Assembly (NCBI RefSeq): GCF_004214895.1
Contig: NZ_CP035952.1
Span: forward strand, 3,978,501-4,042,500
Direction of reading: 5' to 3'
DNA from: Pseudomonas tructae
Lineage (GTDB): Bacteria; Pseudomonadota; Gammaproteobacteria; Pseudomonadales; Pseudomonadaceae
DNA: 64,000 bases
Shown here: piece by piece, positions 15,606 to 24,391 of the stretch
Layout: the number at the start of each line of letters is the position of its first letter
How positions within the stretch are numbered: position 1 is the stretch's first letter
Notes under the pieces: model-generated
Database searches by the model: none
Told to the model about the DNA's origin: nothing
Seen by the model: only the letters and a program-made list of their open reading frames with translations
Translations under genes and position numbers: made by a program

Positions 15606-16157
15606 TTATGGTTGCTCGCCGACCATGTAGGTTTTGCTGATGTGGCGGAATTGCTCGTGGGCACTGCTGCCCATCAGTTCGAACACCACCATCTCGCGGG
15701 TGACGATTTGCGCCCCGGCGTCGCGCATGCGGGCGATGGCGGCATCGCGATTATGCGCACCGCGGCAGTCGCAGGCGTCTTCGACCACAAACACCTGCTT
15801 GCCCAGCTCGCGCAGGCCGAGCACGGTTTGCAGCACGCAGATATGGGTCTCCATGCCGCAGACGATCACCTGCTCACGCGCCAGCAAGGACGCCGGCAGG
15901 CACTCGGCCGCCACACACGAGAAGTGCAGCTTTTCCACCACCAGAGCCCCGGGCGAAGCCTCCTTGAGGGCAGCCACGGTCGGGCCCAGGCCCTTGGGGT
16001 ACTGCTCGGAAAACACCGTCGGCAGGCCCAGGGTGGCGGTCGCCGCCAACAGCCAGCGGGTACGCGCCAGGGTGCCGGCCGGGTCGCTTACCGCGCCAAT
16101 GAGTTTTTCCTGGACATCGATGACCAGCAAGCTGGCCTGGGTCGGCTTGATCAACAT
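15606..16157 (-). CDS. Isochorismatase-family cysteine hydrolase
   Basis: 183 residues. Catalytic Asp in LLVIDVQEKL (near residue 13), Lys in VVEKLHFSC, and nucleophile Cys in GMETHICVLQTVLGL form the Asp-Lys-Cys triad of the family. The SEQYPKGLG stretch is typical of the YcaC-like branch, whose substrate is mostly unknown. I place the start at 16157, preceded by CCAGGTG, instead of at 16223. Although isochorismatases make siderophore precursors, this branch is not the EntB type and pyoverdine needs none, so a role in siderophore synthesis is not supported. Confidence 0.85.
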   Translation of the reverse strand: MLIKPTQASLLVIDVQEKLIGAVSDPAGTLARTRWLLAATATLGLPTVFSEQYPKGLGPTVAALKEASPGALVVEKLHFSCVAAECLPASLLAREQVIVCGMETHICVLQTVLGLRELGKQVFVVEDACDCRGAHNRDAAIARMRDAGAQIVTREMVVFELMGSSAHEQFRHISKTYMVGEQP

Positions 16158-16226
16158 CGCGAGCACCTGGGTTATGGGTAAATGCCAAGGCTCGTCCATC
16201 GAGCCTGACGCCGTCAATGCCAACGT

Positions 16227-16946
16227 TCAGGCCGAAAGCCGATGGGGCTCCAACGCCGCGCTGAGGACCCCGAGCACACGCTCTTCATGCTCATGGATGA
16301 AGAAGTGACCACCGGGGAAAATCTCCAGCGAGAAATCGCCGACACTCTCCTGCCGCCACGCCAGCAACTGCGCTTGGCTGGCCTTGTCGTCCTCCCCGCC
16401 CAGTACATGAACGGGGCACTGCAGGGGCGGACGCTGACGGTAGACATAGCGCCCACACAACAGAAAATCGGCGCGCAGCACCGGCAAGGTCAGGCTCATC
16501 AACTCCTGGTTGGCCAGCACTTCCTCCGGTGTTCCCTGCAATGTACGCAACTCGTTGATCAAGACCTCATCGCTCTTGGGTTCACGCCAGTTGCCGCCGT
16601 CATAGTCCTCCCGCCGGGTTGGTGCAGCGGTGCCACAGGCAAACAGCGCCACCGGTGGCGGGCAACCCAGTGCCTGCAGCTCATGGGCCAGCTCGAAGGC
16701 CAGCAAGGCGCCCAGGCTGTGCCCGAGCAAGGCGTAGGGTTGGCTGGCCGCCAGGCGTTGCTCGCTGGCAAGCTGGCGGGCCAGCACCTGCATGTCGGTC
16801 AACAGCGGCTCGCCCAGGCGCGCCCCACGTCCGGGCAATTCCACCGGGCGCAAGTTGAGCCAGGCCGGCAGCTTGCGCCGCCAGCGGCTGTAGACCATGG
16901 CACTGGCACCCGAATACGGCAGGCACAGCAAGGTCAATGCAGACAC
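16227..16946 (-). CDS. Type II thioesterase of the pyoverdine cluster (PA2411-like)
   Basis: 239 residues, alpha/beta hydrolase. The nucleophile elbow is GHSLG (near residue 91), the acid is likely in VHVLGGEDDKAS and the His in PGGHFFIHEH, completing a Ser-Asp-His triad. Type II thioesterases clear wrongly loaded carrier domains of NRPS lines. It starts with GTG at 16946, and the ribosome site TAAGGGG overlaps the stop codon of mbtH nine bases upstream, so the two are co-expressed. In P. aeruginosa the same thioesterase-mbtH pair (PA2411-PA2412) directly follows fpvF; here three other genes lie between. Confidence 0.9.
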   Translation of the reverse strand: MSALTLLCLPYSGASAMVYSRWRRKLPAWLNLRPVELPGRGARLGEPLLTDMQVLARQLASEQRLAASQPYALLGHSLGALLAFELAHELQALGCPPPVALFACGTAAPTRREDYDGGNWREPKSDEVLINELRTLQGTPEEVLANQELMSLTLPVLRADFLLCGRYVYRQRPPLQCPVHVLGGEDDKASQAQLLAWRQESVGDFSLEIFPGGHFFIHEHEERVLGVLSAALEPHRLSA

Positions 16947-16955
16947 GCGCGCCCC

Positions 16956-17180
16956 TTACTGTGCAGCAGCGGTTTCGGCCATTTTCTGGCGCAGGCTCAA
17001 GGGGCGCATATCGGTCCAGACTTCATCGATGTACGCCAGGCACTCTTTCTTCAGGCCGCTTTTACCAACCGTGCGCCAGCCCGCCGGGATGGCCTTGTAG
17101 TCGGGCCAGATGGAATACTGCTCTTCGTGGTTGACCACTACCTGGAACACGATGTCTTCACGGTCGAATACGGATGTCAT
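16956..17180 (-). CDS. MbtH-like NRPS helper protein
   Basis: 74 residues, the usual length for the family. The signature is complete: [19 protein letters not shown], then a conserved C-terminal WTDMRPLSL. MbtH-like proteins bind adenylation domains and are needed for many of them to fold or work; in pyoverdine producers the PA2412 protein is required for normal siderophore output. First gene of a two-gene transcript with the thioesterase, preceded by a PvdS-type box at 17242-17265. Confidence 0.95.
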   Translation of the reverse strand: MTSVFDREDIVFQVVVNHEEQYSIWPDYKAIPAGWRTVGKSGLKKECLAYIDEVWTDMRPLSLRQKMAETAAAQ

Positions 17181-17241
17181 TGCCTGTCTCCTGGATTGAT
17201 TGGGCCCGTCGCGCCAGTGGCGTACGGTGGCTTTCTAGAGA

Positions 17242-17265
17242 ACGAGCGACAGACGCAACAAATTA
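17242..17265 (-). promoter_or_regulatory. Candidate PvdS iron-starvation box before mbtH
   Basis: On the minus strand TAATT (17265-17261), 16 bases, then CGT (17244-17242), about 62 bases before the mbtH start. This is the same spacing and half-site variant as the box before the NRPS at 7444-7467. It fits control of mbtH and the thioesterase by the PvdS sigma factor under iron shortage. Confidence 0.65.
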
Positions 17266-17325
17266 GTCTGTGCAGTCCTGCAACCGACCCGCCATTGCCA
17301 GGCCGGTTGCAGGGCAGCGTCATAC

Positions 17326-18684
17326 TCACAAACGCTGGTCGCTCACCAGCACACTGACCAGGCCACAGCGCTGGAACGGCCCCGATGCCTGGCTTTCGCC
17401 ACTGACTACTACCTGCACGCTGTACGACCCCGCGACCGGTGTGTCGAGTTGCACGCCGAACTGATGGGTTGCCGTGTTGAAGTGCACCACGCTCTGTTGA
17501 TGGGCGAGAATGTCCAGCTCCGGCAGCAAGGTCTGACGCAGGGCCGCCAGCCTGGCCATGGGCTGCGAAATCCCACGGGCCAGATCAAGTGCGTGCGGCT
17601 GCACAGCGCCCAGTTGGTCGTCGTACTTGTGCAGCGCGTCGGCGATGCTGATCGTCGGTCGCTGCACGATCGCGTACCCCCGCACATTACTCAACACTTC
17701 GCCCCCCGCATCCAGGTGCACCTTCAACGGCAATGGCTGGCGAACCCGGTGCAACGAAGGGAGTTCGACGCTCAATTGCAGGCTGGCGCCATTGCTGCGT
17801 GCCGACGACCGATACTGCAACGCCCCGCCGGTACAGTTGATGGCCTGCCCGCTGCCAGCGAACTCAAGCTGGATGTACCACTGCCCAGGCGCCGGGTTAT
17901 CGACGTTGTAGATGACAAAACCGTCGCCGATGATGGTCGGGTTCAGCGCACTGGTGCTGCCTGTGGGATCGACCAGGGTGACCGACAGCTGATTACCCGA
18001 TGGGCTGCCTCGGGTGTAACTCACCTCGGTGTTGGACCACACCGCAGAAATCTGCGCACCACCCGGCCCCTGGGAAACCACGGCGGGGATCAACTGGTAG
18101 TCGTTAAGCGGAATATCGATGAGCTGATTGGCCAGCAGCGCTGCCGACGCCGTGGTGGCGCGGATGGTGTTGTAGACCTTCATCATGTCGGCGGCGCGCG
18201 GCGCAAAGAAATAAGTGCCACCCGTGCGCCGAGCGATCTCCTGGAGCAGATCCTGATCCGATAGCTGCCCCATGGCACATGTCATGATCCGGTACTTGGG
18301 CAAGACATCCAGCGGCAGCGGCCCGTCGTTCTGGAACCCGTCGGTCAGCAGCACGCCAGCACGCGGTTCGCTGGCGTTATCAAGAAAGCTGCGACTCTGC
18401 AGCAGGCCGCGGCCAATTGCGGTGGAATTGCCATCGAAGTTGAGGCCGCCGACCGCTACCGCCGCACTGGCGGTCACGCTCAACGCCGGATCGACCGTGG
18501 CCAGGCCGCCGTTACCGGTGTAGACATTGCGCGCGTTGCTGTCATAAGCCACCACCGCCAGCTTGTCTCCGGGCTTGAGCAGGCGCAAGAACGCTTTGGT
18601 ATCGATCACCGTCTGCGCCACATAGCCATAGGCGCTCATGCTGGCCGAGGTATCGACGATTGGCACGACTGAAACGTTGCTCAT
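17326..18684 (-). CDS. VWA-domain protein
   Basis: 452 residues. The N-terminal von Willebrand A domain (residues about 5-200) has a MIDAS motif DTSASMS at residues 11-17, the later Thr/Asp elements (STAIGRGL, LLTDGFQNDG), and a Rossmann-type pattern. The C-terminal half looks like beta-sandwich repeats (residues about 215-450), as in CLCA-type proteins. There is no signal peptide. Last of three overlapping minus-strand genes with the 66-residue protein and the phospholipase-like protein, so it probably acts with them. Function unknown; VWA domains mostly mediate metal-dependent protein binding. Confidence 0.8.
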   Translation of the reverse strand: MSNVSVVPIVDTSASMSAYGYVAQTVIDTKAFLRLLKPGDKLAVVAYDSNARNVYTGNGGLATVDPALSVTASAAVAVGGLNFDGNSTAIGRGLLQSRSFLDNASEPRAGVLLTDGFQNDGPLPLDVLPKYRIMTCAMGQLSDQDLLQEIARRTGGTYFFAPRAADMMKVYNTIRATTASAALLANQLIDIPLNDYQLIPAVVSQGPGGAQISAVWSNTEVSYTRGSPSGNQLSVTLVDPTGSTSALNPTIIGDGFVIYNVDNPAPGQWYIQLEFAGSGQAINCTGGALQYRSSARSNGASLQLSVELPSLHRVRQPLPLKVHLDAGGEVLSNVRGYAIVQRPTISIADALHKYDDQLGAVQPHALDLARGISQPMARLAALRQTLLPELDILAHQQSVVHFNTATHQFGVQLDTPVAGSYSVQVVVSGESQASGPFQRCGLVSVLVSDQRL

Positions 18685-18881
18685 ACTGAATGCTCCCTGT
18701 TCAAGTCCGAACGATCGACCCGCACTGCCAGGCGCCCGGCGGTACTGGCAGGATGGAACAGCGCATTGCCCTGGTCGTCGACCTTGGCGCGCGCCACCGG
18801 CAGGCCATCGGACAACAGCTCCAGGACCATACCCTTGGCCGAATCACCCGAGGCCAGGTTTAGCGTGATGGTGATAGACAT
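18681..18881 (-). CDS. Small conserved-context protein of unknown function
   Basis: 66 residues, rich in beta-prone segments (SITITLNLASG, GMVLELLSDGLPVARAKVDDQG, GRLAVRVDRSD), so it is probably a single small beta-sandwich or carboxypeptidase-regulatory-like fold. AGGAGT precedes the ATG at a good distance. Its stop overlaps the VWA start by four bases and it lies 14 bases after the phospholipase-like gene. I do not recognise it; reality of the gene rests on the ribosome site, spacing and codon use. Confidence 0.65.
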   Translation of the reverse strand: MSITITLNLASGDSAKGMVLELLSDGLPVARAKVDDQGNALFHPASTAGRLAVRVDRSDLNREHSV

Positions 18882-18895
18882 GCTGGGACTCCTTG

Positions 18896-20548
18896 TCAGT
18901 TCTGCTGGTCGATGAACGAGGTTTGTGTGCTGCCCAGGCTGCCGACCAAGGCTGGCGCGCTGCCACGGAACTGGCGGAAGATGTTGCGCCCGGTGGATTT
19001 GCCCGTGGCGTCGAGGGGCACGTTGAGGGTCGGGTGGTAGCTGCCCTCGAGGGTGACGTAGCTCGACCAGGGCCCGGTGTAGGACTCGTTCAAGCCGTTG
19101 GTGAAGCTGAAGGCGTAACGCACCGCCTTGCCATCCACCCAGTTCGGCGGGCTCGGTTGGTGGCTTTGCCAGCCATTGGCCTGGATCGTCGGCGCTTGCA
19201 GCGGTGGGTTGAGGTAACCGGCAGGTGGTTTGGGGTCATAGTCCTTTTTCAGCAAGGCCAGGGTGGTGGTGCCCCACCAGTTGTCAGTCCAATTGCGATC
19301 ATTGAGGTTGTTGATGTCCTGACGGCGCAGCACGGTATTGTTCTGCGCGACGAACAGTGCCGAATAGTTGACGTTGCTCAAGTGGTTTTGCAGTTGCTTG
19401 AGATCGGGTAACCAGAGCAAGGCTTCAAACGCCTCCTCAGACGGCACGGTGCCATCGCTAAAGCTCTGGAACACTTCATCCACCGATGTCTGCACCACGG
19501 CGTTGACATGGTTGCGGTTGGCTACGTCCACAGTGTCGAAATAGCGCTTGTCGCCATAGGCATGCCAGCTTTCATCCATGGCATTGAACACATTGAGGCC
19601 GAACTCGCAGTCTTCATCATGCATGTAGCGCGACAGCAGCGAACCGACGTCGCTGGGGGTGACTTTTTCGTACAATTGCTTGCGCGGCGTGCGCAGGTGG
19701 CCGCCGGAAAACAGGTCCGAGAGGAAGTGGTCGGCGAATGCGTTCATCGCATAGGCCAGTTCCAGGTCCTTGCGCTGCCCGCTGCGGTGCGCCTTGGCCG
19801 CCTGCTGCAGCGCCACAGCGTGACCGGCCTTGTAAGCGGCCACTGCCCAGGTGCCAAAATGGTCCCAGTTGGTCGCCGCCAGTTTCAGGTAGCGGCCCAG
19901 CGGCACCCACGGGGTAAAGATACTGCCGCCACCGGTGATACGGTTCCACTTGGCTGACAGCTCATCACCGAGCTTGTCGTAGGCTTCATGCGGTTGCACG
20001 CCGTTGTTGATCGCCTGGTTGGCCGCTTGGATTTCTTCCTGCATCACTGCCAGGATCTTCTCGGCTTCGCTCTTGGAGGCCGGCAAGCTGGCCAACGAGT
20101 TGAAGGCGGCGGTAAAGCGCTGCATGCGCTCGCTGACAGTGCCACCGTCGGAAATCGGCCGGTCCGGATCGCCGTAGAAGTCACCGCCCAGGGCGACGAT
20201 CTGGCCATAGGTCAGGGCCAGGCCGTTCGGCAGGTCCAGCTCCACTTCCCAGGCTGGGGTACCGCTGTCGCTGGCAGAAAAGTACAGCGTTGCACTGTCA
20301 CCAATAGCTGTGTGCTCACCGCCTTCGAATCGCTCGCGTGGCACGCTGTCACTGGCCATCGCCAGCTGCGACGGCGGGTTGACCATCTGGTGGTATTTGA
20401 GCGTGTGCTCACCCAGGGCAACCAGCTCCAGCACCGCACCATCGCCGGGAATGGCGATGCCCTCCTCACTGAACAATCGGTCCAGACGCTCGTAGATCCT
20501 GCCGCCAGAAGCAGTACCAGGGTCCGTTGGCTTATTGGCTTCGGTCAT
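18896..20548 (-). CDS. Zinc-phospholipase-C / HET-C-like protein
   Basis: 550 residues, first of the three-gene unit, no signal peptide. The central part (residues about 205-300) is alpha-helical and carries spaced His/Asp: NWDHFGTW, YKAGHAVALQQAAKAH, then FADHFLSDLFSGGH followed by RTPR. Such H/D patterns occur in zinc-dependent phospholipase C, P1 nuclease and HET-C relatives. The N-terminal block with YGQIVALGGDFYGDPDRPI is conserved-looking but of unknown role. The C-terminal 100 residues seem beta-rich. I infer a metal-dependent lipid- or phosphoester-hydrolase; substrate and export route are unknown. No immunity-like gene is obvious next to it. Confidence 0.65.
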   Translation of the reverse strand: MTEANKPTDPGTASGGRIYERLDRLFSEEGIAIPGDGAVLELVALGEHTLKYHQMVNPPSQLAMASDSVPRERFEGGEHTAIGDSATLYFSASDSGTPAWEVELDLPNGLALTYGQIVALGGDFYGDPDRPISDGGTVSERMQRFTAAFNSLASLPASKSEAEKILAVMQEEIQAANQAINNGVQPHEAYDKLGDELSAKWNRITGGGSIFTPWVPLGRYLKLAATNWDHFGTWAVAAYKAGHAVALQQAAKAHRSGQRKDLELAYAMNAFADHFLSDLFSGGHLRTPRKQLYEKVTPSDVGSLLSRYMHDEDCEFGLNVFNAMDESWHAYGDKRYFDTVDVANRNHVNAVVQTSVDEVFQSFSDGTVPSEEAFEALLWLPDLKQLQNHLSNVNYSALFVAQNNTVLRRQDINNLNDRNWTDNWWGTTTLALLKKDYDPKPPAGYLNPPLQAPTIQANGWQSHQPSPPNWVDGKAVRYAFSFTNGLNESYTGPWSSYVTLEGSYHPTLNVPLDATGKSTGRNIFRQFRGSAPALVGSLGSTQTSFIDQQN

Positions 20549-20899
20549 TTCCAGTCTCCATTTTGACTGTGGTCAAGCCCGGGCACACGCAACCGACAGC
20601 AGCAGACAGTGCACCGGATTACAAAGGCAAGGGTTCAACGCATCAACAAGCGCAGCTCAGGGCGCGCCGCAGGCAGCCAGCAGGTATCGAGGCGACGGGG
20701 ATAGACAGGATGAGCGCCGGGCGGCGCAGCACAGACGTGAGACATCCGTGAATCCGGACATGACAGTGCCTCCATGGCAGAGCAGCACAGTGATGTGCTG
20801 CCAGTGGATCTTAGCCACGGTAAAAACGCTGTCAATTGTCCGGGGTGACAAATGGCCACCACTCGTCGGCGCGAGCCATACGGGGGCCTTGACGCATGC
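20549..20899. other. Intergenic region, no gene recognised
   Basis: About 350 bases between the divergent-looking end of the binding-protein gene and the phospholipase-like gene, both on the minus strand. It should hold the promoter of the phospholipase/VWA unit. Several short open frames exist on both strands but none has a convincing ribosome site or family. No REP copy or strong terminator hairpin was found. Confidence 0.5.
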
Positions 20900-21988
20900 T
20901 CAGGTGTTGGACTTGAGCTTGGTCCACAGCCGCGTGCTCAGGCGGGCGATGGCCGGCGGCAGGTCTTCGACGGTGAAGAGTTTTTCCATCACCTGCTTGG
21001 GCGGGTAGATTGCCGCATCGTCCTTTACCGCCGGCGACAGGAACGGGCCCGCAGCGCTGTTGGGGTTGGCGTAGTGGATGCTGTTGCTGATGTTGGCGAT
21101 CACTTGTGGGCTAAGCAGGTAGTTGAGGTAGGCGTAAGCGTTCTTCTCATGGGGCGCGCTTTTGGGGATGACCAGCATGTCCATCCACAGGGTCGAGCCC
21201 TCCTCCGGGATCGAGTAGGCGATCTCGATACCGTTGTTGGCTTCCCTGGCGCTGGCCGCAGCCTGGACCACGTCGCCGTTGAAACCGATCACCGCACAGA
21301 CGTTGCCATTGGCCAGGTCGCTGATGTACTTGGAGGCGTGGAAGTACTGCACGTAAGGGCGGATTTTCAGCAACGCCTGTTCGGCCTGCTTGTAGTCCGC
21401 AGGCTTATGGCTATGGTGCGGCAGGCCCAGGTAGTTGAGGGTGATCGGCAGGATCTGCGTCGGGTTGTCGATGATTGCCACGCCGCACTGGCTGAGTTTC
21501 TTGATGTTCTCTTCTTCAAAGAACAGCTTCCACGAGCGGGTGACGTCGGTGCTACCGAAGATCGCCTTGATCTTCTCGACGTTGTAGCCGATGCCGGCGG
21601 TGCCCCACATGTAGGGGAAGCCGTACTGGTTGCCGGGGTCGTTGACCTCGAGCTTTTTCATCAACAGCGGGTCGAGGTTCTTCCAGTTGGGCAACTGGCT
21701 CTTGTCCAGCGGCTGGATGGCCCCGGCCTTGATCAGCCGCGACATGAAGTGGTTGGACGGGCTGACCACGTCATAGCCGGTGTTGCCGGTCATCAACTTG
21801 GATTCCAGCACCTCGTTGCTGTCATGAATGTCGTAGGTCGCCTTGATGCCGGTGGCCTTGGTGAAACTGGGCAAGGTGTCGTCGGCGATGTAGCCGTTCC
21901 AGTTGGAGATGTTCACTTCTTCCACGGCGTGGGACGCGGCGGAAAACGTCGCAAGCAAGGCAACCAGGGGCAGCGTTTTGAATTGCAT
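20900..21988 (-). CDS. Polyamine ABC transporter periplasmic binding protein (PotF/SpuD-type)
   Basis: 362 residues with a signal peptide (LPLVALLATFSAASHA). The mature N-terminus VNISNWNGYIADDTL and the later TYDIHDSNEVLESKLMTG and YDVVSPSNHFM are PotF/SpuD-type. It should bind putrescine, spermidine or a related amine in the periplasm. No ATPase or permease gene is adjacent, so it must share a transporter encoded elsewhere or act as a sensor. Two ATGs are possible; 21988 is better spaced from AAAGGTG than 21994. It lies 50 bases after the FAD oxidoreductase gene on the same strand, suggesting a shared transcript. Confidence 0.87.
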   Translation of the reverse strand: MQFKTLPLVALLATFSAASHAVEEVNISNWNGYIADDTLPSFTKATGIKATYDIHDSNEVLESKLMTGNTGYDVVSPSNHFMSRLIKAGAIQPLDKSQLPNWKNLDPLLMKKLEVNDPGNQYGFPYMWGTAGIGYNVEKIKAIFGSTDVTRSWKLFFEEENIKKLSQCGVAIIDNPTQILPITLNYLGLPHHSHKPADYKQAEQALLKIRPYVQYFHASKYISDLANGNVCAVIGFNGDVVQAAASAREANNGIEIAYSIPEEGSTLWMDMLVIPKSAPHEKNAYAYLNYLLSPQVIANISNSIHYANPNSAAGPFLSPAVKDDAAIYPPKQVMEKLFTVEDLPPAIARLSTRLWTKLKSNT

Positions 21989-22038
21989 GATCATTCACCT
22001 TTCGAAGGAGCTTTGTTCTTGTTGGCACAGACGGTGTT

Positions 22039-23340
22039 CTAGATTTCAGTCCTGGCTCGCAGCGCCTCCACGCGCATACGCAGCATGGCACCGATATCGA
22101 GCAGCGGTTTGGGCGGCAGCCAGCCAGGTTGTGCGCGGGCCATGACCGAACTCAGCAGCGGCGAGCTGGCACCGCTGGCAAACTCCGCCAGCAAACGCCC
22201 CCACAAGGTGCCGCGGGCAACCCCGGAGCCGTTGCAACCGGCCACGGCAAAGATCCCCTCCTCGACCTTGGCAAAGTACGGCTGGCCGGAGCGCGAGGCG
22301 CTGAGGTGGCCCGTCCAGGTGAACTGGATGTCGTCTGCGCTGAACCACGGGAAACGCCGCTGCAAGCCGCGCAGGTGGTGGCGCTGGCGGTGTTGCAGGT
22401 CGGCCAGGGACAGGTCATGGGCGCGGTACTCGGCGGTGTTGCGGATCATCACCCGACGGTCCGGGGTCAGCCGCACCGTGGCGCCCAACGGCCGGGTGGA
22501 GAGCACGCCCCAGGGCTCGACGTTGCCGATGGCACTGAACTCGGCGTCGGTCATGGGCCGGGTGAGGCTGGCGCTCAACTCCATCGCGAACGTGCCGCTG
22601 TGCTCGATACCCGCCCGGGGGATAAAGGCATTCAGACACACCAGCACCTGCCCGGCCTCGATGCTGCCGCCCGCGCAGTTGGCACGCACGCGGCCCTGCC
22701 CCAGGTGCTCCAGGCTGCTGATAGCGGTGTGCTCATAGAGGGTAATGCTGGCGGGCAAGGCATCGAGCAAGCCCTTCACGTACTTGGCCGGTTGCAGCAA
22801 AGCATTGCCGTTACCGCACCAGATCGCTGCCTGATAGTGGCTGGTGCCAAGCTTGTGCTGCAAGGCTGCCCCTTGCAGGAACTGCGCTTGGGCGCCAACG
22901 GCACTCAAGGTCGCAAGCTTGGCTTCGACGTGGCTGAGCTTGTCCGGGTCGTTGACCGCAAAAAAATAGCCATCGTCGCGAAACTCGCAGTCGATGTCGT
23001 GGCGCATGATGCGCTCACGCACTTCATTGCTGGCAGCCTGGCCGATGGCGGTATCGGTTTCGTAGTCGGCAAAGCCCGCGTGCCCCAGCAGCTCGTTGTC
23101 CGCCGGGTGTTCATGAGCGACGACAAAACCGGAATTGCGCGCCGACGCGCCTTGCGCAGCGCTCTGGCGATCGACCACCACGATGCGCGCCTGCGGGTGC
23201 ATGTGCGCCAGGGTATGGGCGGCACTAAGCCCGGTGATACCGCCGCCGATCACCAGCCAGTCGGCTTTTTCAGCGCCGTTCAGCCGGGCCCGTACCGGCG
23301 AATTGTCCGCCAGGGCAATCCAGCCACATTGGTTTTTCAT
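22039..23340 (-). CDS. FAD-dependent amine/amino-acid oxidoreductase
   Basis: 433 residues, DAO/PuuB-type flavoprotein. The dinucleotide-binding site is WLVIGGGITGLSAAHTLA near residues 28-45 with the following VVVDRQ, and ASARNSGFV is the typical second FAD-contact motif. The C-terminal TWTGHLSASRSGQPYFA and GVFAVAGCNGSGVARGT-like block is shared with gamma-glutamylputrescine oxidases. Together with the PotF-like protein downstream it suggests polyamine or related amine catabolism. It diverges from the LysR gene at 23473, which likely regulates it. Confidence 0.85.
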   Translation of the reverse strand: MKNQCGWIALADNSPVRARLNGAEKADWLVIGGGITGLSAAHTLAHMHPQARIVVVDRQSAAQGASARNSGFVVAHEHPADNELLGHAGFADYETDTAIGQAASNEVRERIMRHDIDCEFRDDGYFFAVNDPDKLSHVEAKLATLSAVGAQAQFLQGAALQHKLGTSHYQAAIWCGNGNALLQPAKYVKGLLDALPASITLYEHTAISSLEHLGQGRVRANCAGGSIEAGQVLVCLNAFIPRAGIEHSGTFAMELSASLTRPMTDAEFSAIGNVEPWGVLSTRPLGATVRLTPDRRVMIRNTAEYRAHDLSLADLQHRQRHHLRGLQRRFPWFSADDIQFTWTGHLSASRSGQPYFAKVEEGIFAVAGCNGSGVARGTLWGRLLAEFASGASSPLLSSVMARAQPGWLPPKPLLDIGAMLRMRVEALRARTEI

Positions 23341-23472
23341 GCATCACCTCTCGACCTGTATGCACACAGCGCATGGACGTTTTATGCTGTTGGCGGTTGC
23401 CACAGCCAGAATCTAAAAGGTCTTTACTGATTCAACCAACGTTATAAATTCATCGGGGCATTCGAAAAACGC

Positions 23473-24345
23473 ATGGATAAAATTCGCCACCTGCCTTCGC
23501 TGCAAGCCCTGCAGGCACTGGTTGAAGTCGCCGACGCCGGCAGCTTCACCCAGGCCGCGCACTCCCTGTGCCTGACCCAGAGCGCGGTGAGCCGCAAGAT
23601 CCAGTTGCTGGAGAGCCATTTTGGCGTGGCCATGTTCGTGCGCAGCAGCCGCAGCCTGCAGCTCACGGCTGAAGGCGAACAGGTGCTGGCCAGCGCACGG
23701 AGCATTTTCGAACAACTGCACACCCTCCAAGAGCGCCTGTCACCGCAACAGCGCCCGTTCCGCATCCGCATGCATGTGTCGCTGGCGGTACGCTGGTTGC
23801 TGCCCAAGCTCAGCGAGTTCTACCGCTTGCACCCGGACATCTCGCTATCGATCGAGACTGTGGCCACAGAGCGGGTGGAACCGGCCAGCGACAGCGACGC
23901 CTACATCGCCTACCTGCCCGAACCCTCCCAGAACTCGGCCTGCTCGACGCTGTTCGAGGAAACCCTGGTACCAGTGTGCACGCCCGGGCTCGGGCTGGAT
24001 TCAGAGGCGGACCTGGTGCGTTTTGCCCTGTTGCACGGCTCCACCGACCAGCAGACCTGGAGCCAATGGCTGGCGGCGCGAGGTGGCAAGCCGCGGGAGG
24101 ACTATCGGCACATCCCGTTCAACCTCGATGAACTGGCGCTGGATGCGGCGGCGCGGGGCTTGGGGGTGGCGATGACCGACCTGACCCTGGCTGCCGAATC
24201 GATCGATCGCGGCGTACTGATCGTGCCGTTCGGGCAGCCGCTGAAAACCGGCGGGGTCTATTCCTTGTGCCTGCAGGCCGCCGGGGCCGGGCACCCGGCG
24301 TGTGCGCGGGTGATGCAGTGGTTTGCCGAGCAGCGCGGCGGCTGA
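23473..24345 (+). CDS. LysR-family transcriptional regulator (GcvA-like)
   Basis: 290 residues. N-terminal winged helix-turn-helix at residues about 8-65 (LQALVEVADAGSFTQAAHSLCLTQSAVSRKIQLLE), followed by the substrate-binding domain. It diverges from the FAD oxidoreductase with a 132-base gap, the classic arrangement in which a LysR protein controls its divergent neighbour. The effector is unknown; an amine or amino acid is likely from context. Confidence 0.9.
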   Translation: MDKIRHLPSLQALQALVEVADAGSFTQAAHSLCLTQSAVSRKIQLLESHFGVAMFVRSSRSLQLTAEGEQVLASARSIFEQLHTLQERLSPQQRPFRIRMHVSLAVRWLLPKLSEFYRLHPDISLSIETVATERVEPASDSDAYIAYLPEPSQNSACSTLFEETLVPVCTPGLGLDSEADLVRFALLHGSTDQQTWSQWLAARGGKPREDYRHIPFNLDELALDAAARGLGVAMTDLTLAAESIDRGVLIVPFGQPLKTGGVYSLCLQAAGAGHPACARVMQWFAEQRGG

Positions 24346-24391
24346 CAGGCATCAGCCCGCTCCCACAAGGGAGCTGTGTTGAGGCCACACA

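Noticed and set aside
15606..16157. Isochorismatase as a siderophore biosynthesis gene
   Set aside because: It belongs to the YcaC-like branch and pyoverdine synthesis does not use isochorismate, so proximity alone is not enough.
20549..20899. Short open frames in the intergenic region as small genes
   Set aside because: No ribosome sites, no recognisable protein features, and frames on both strands overlap each other.
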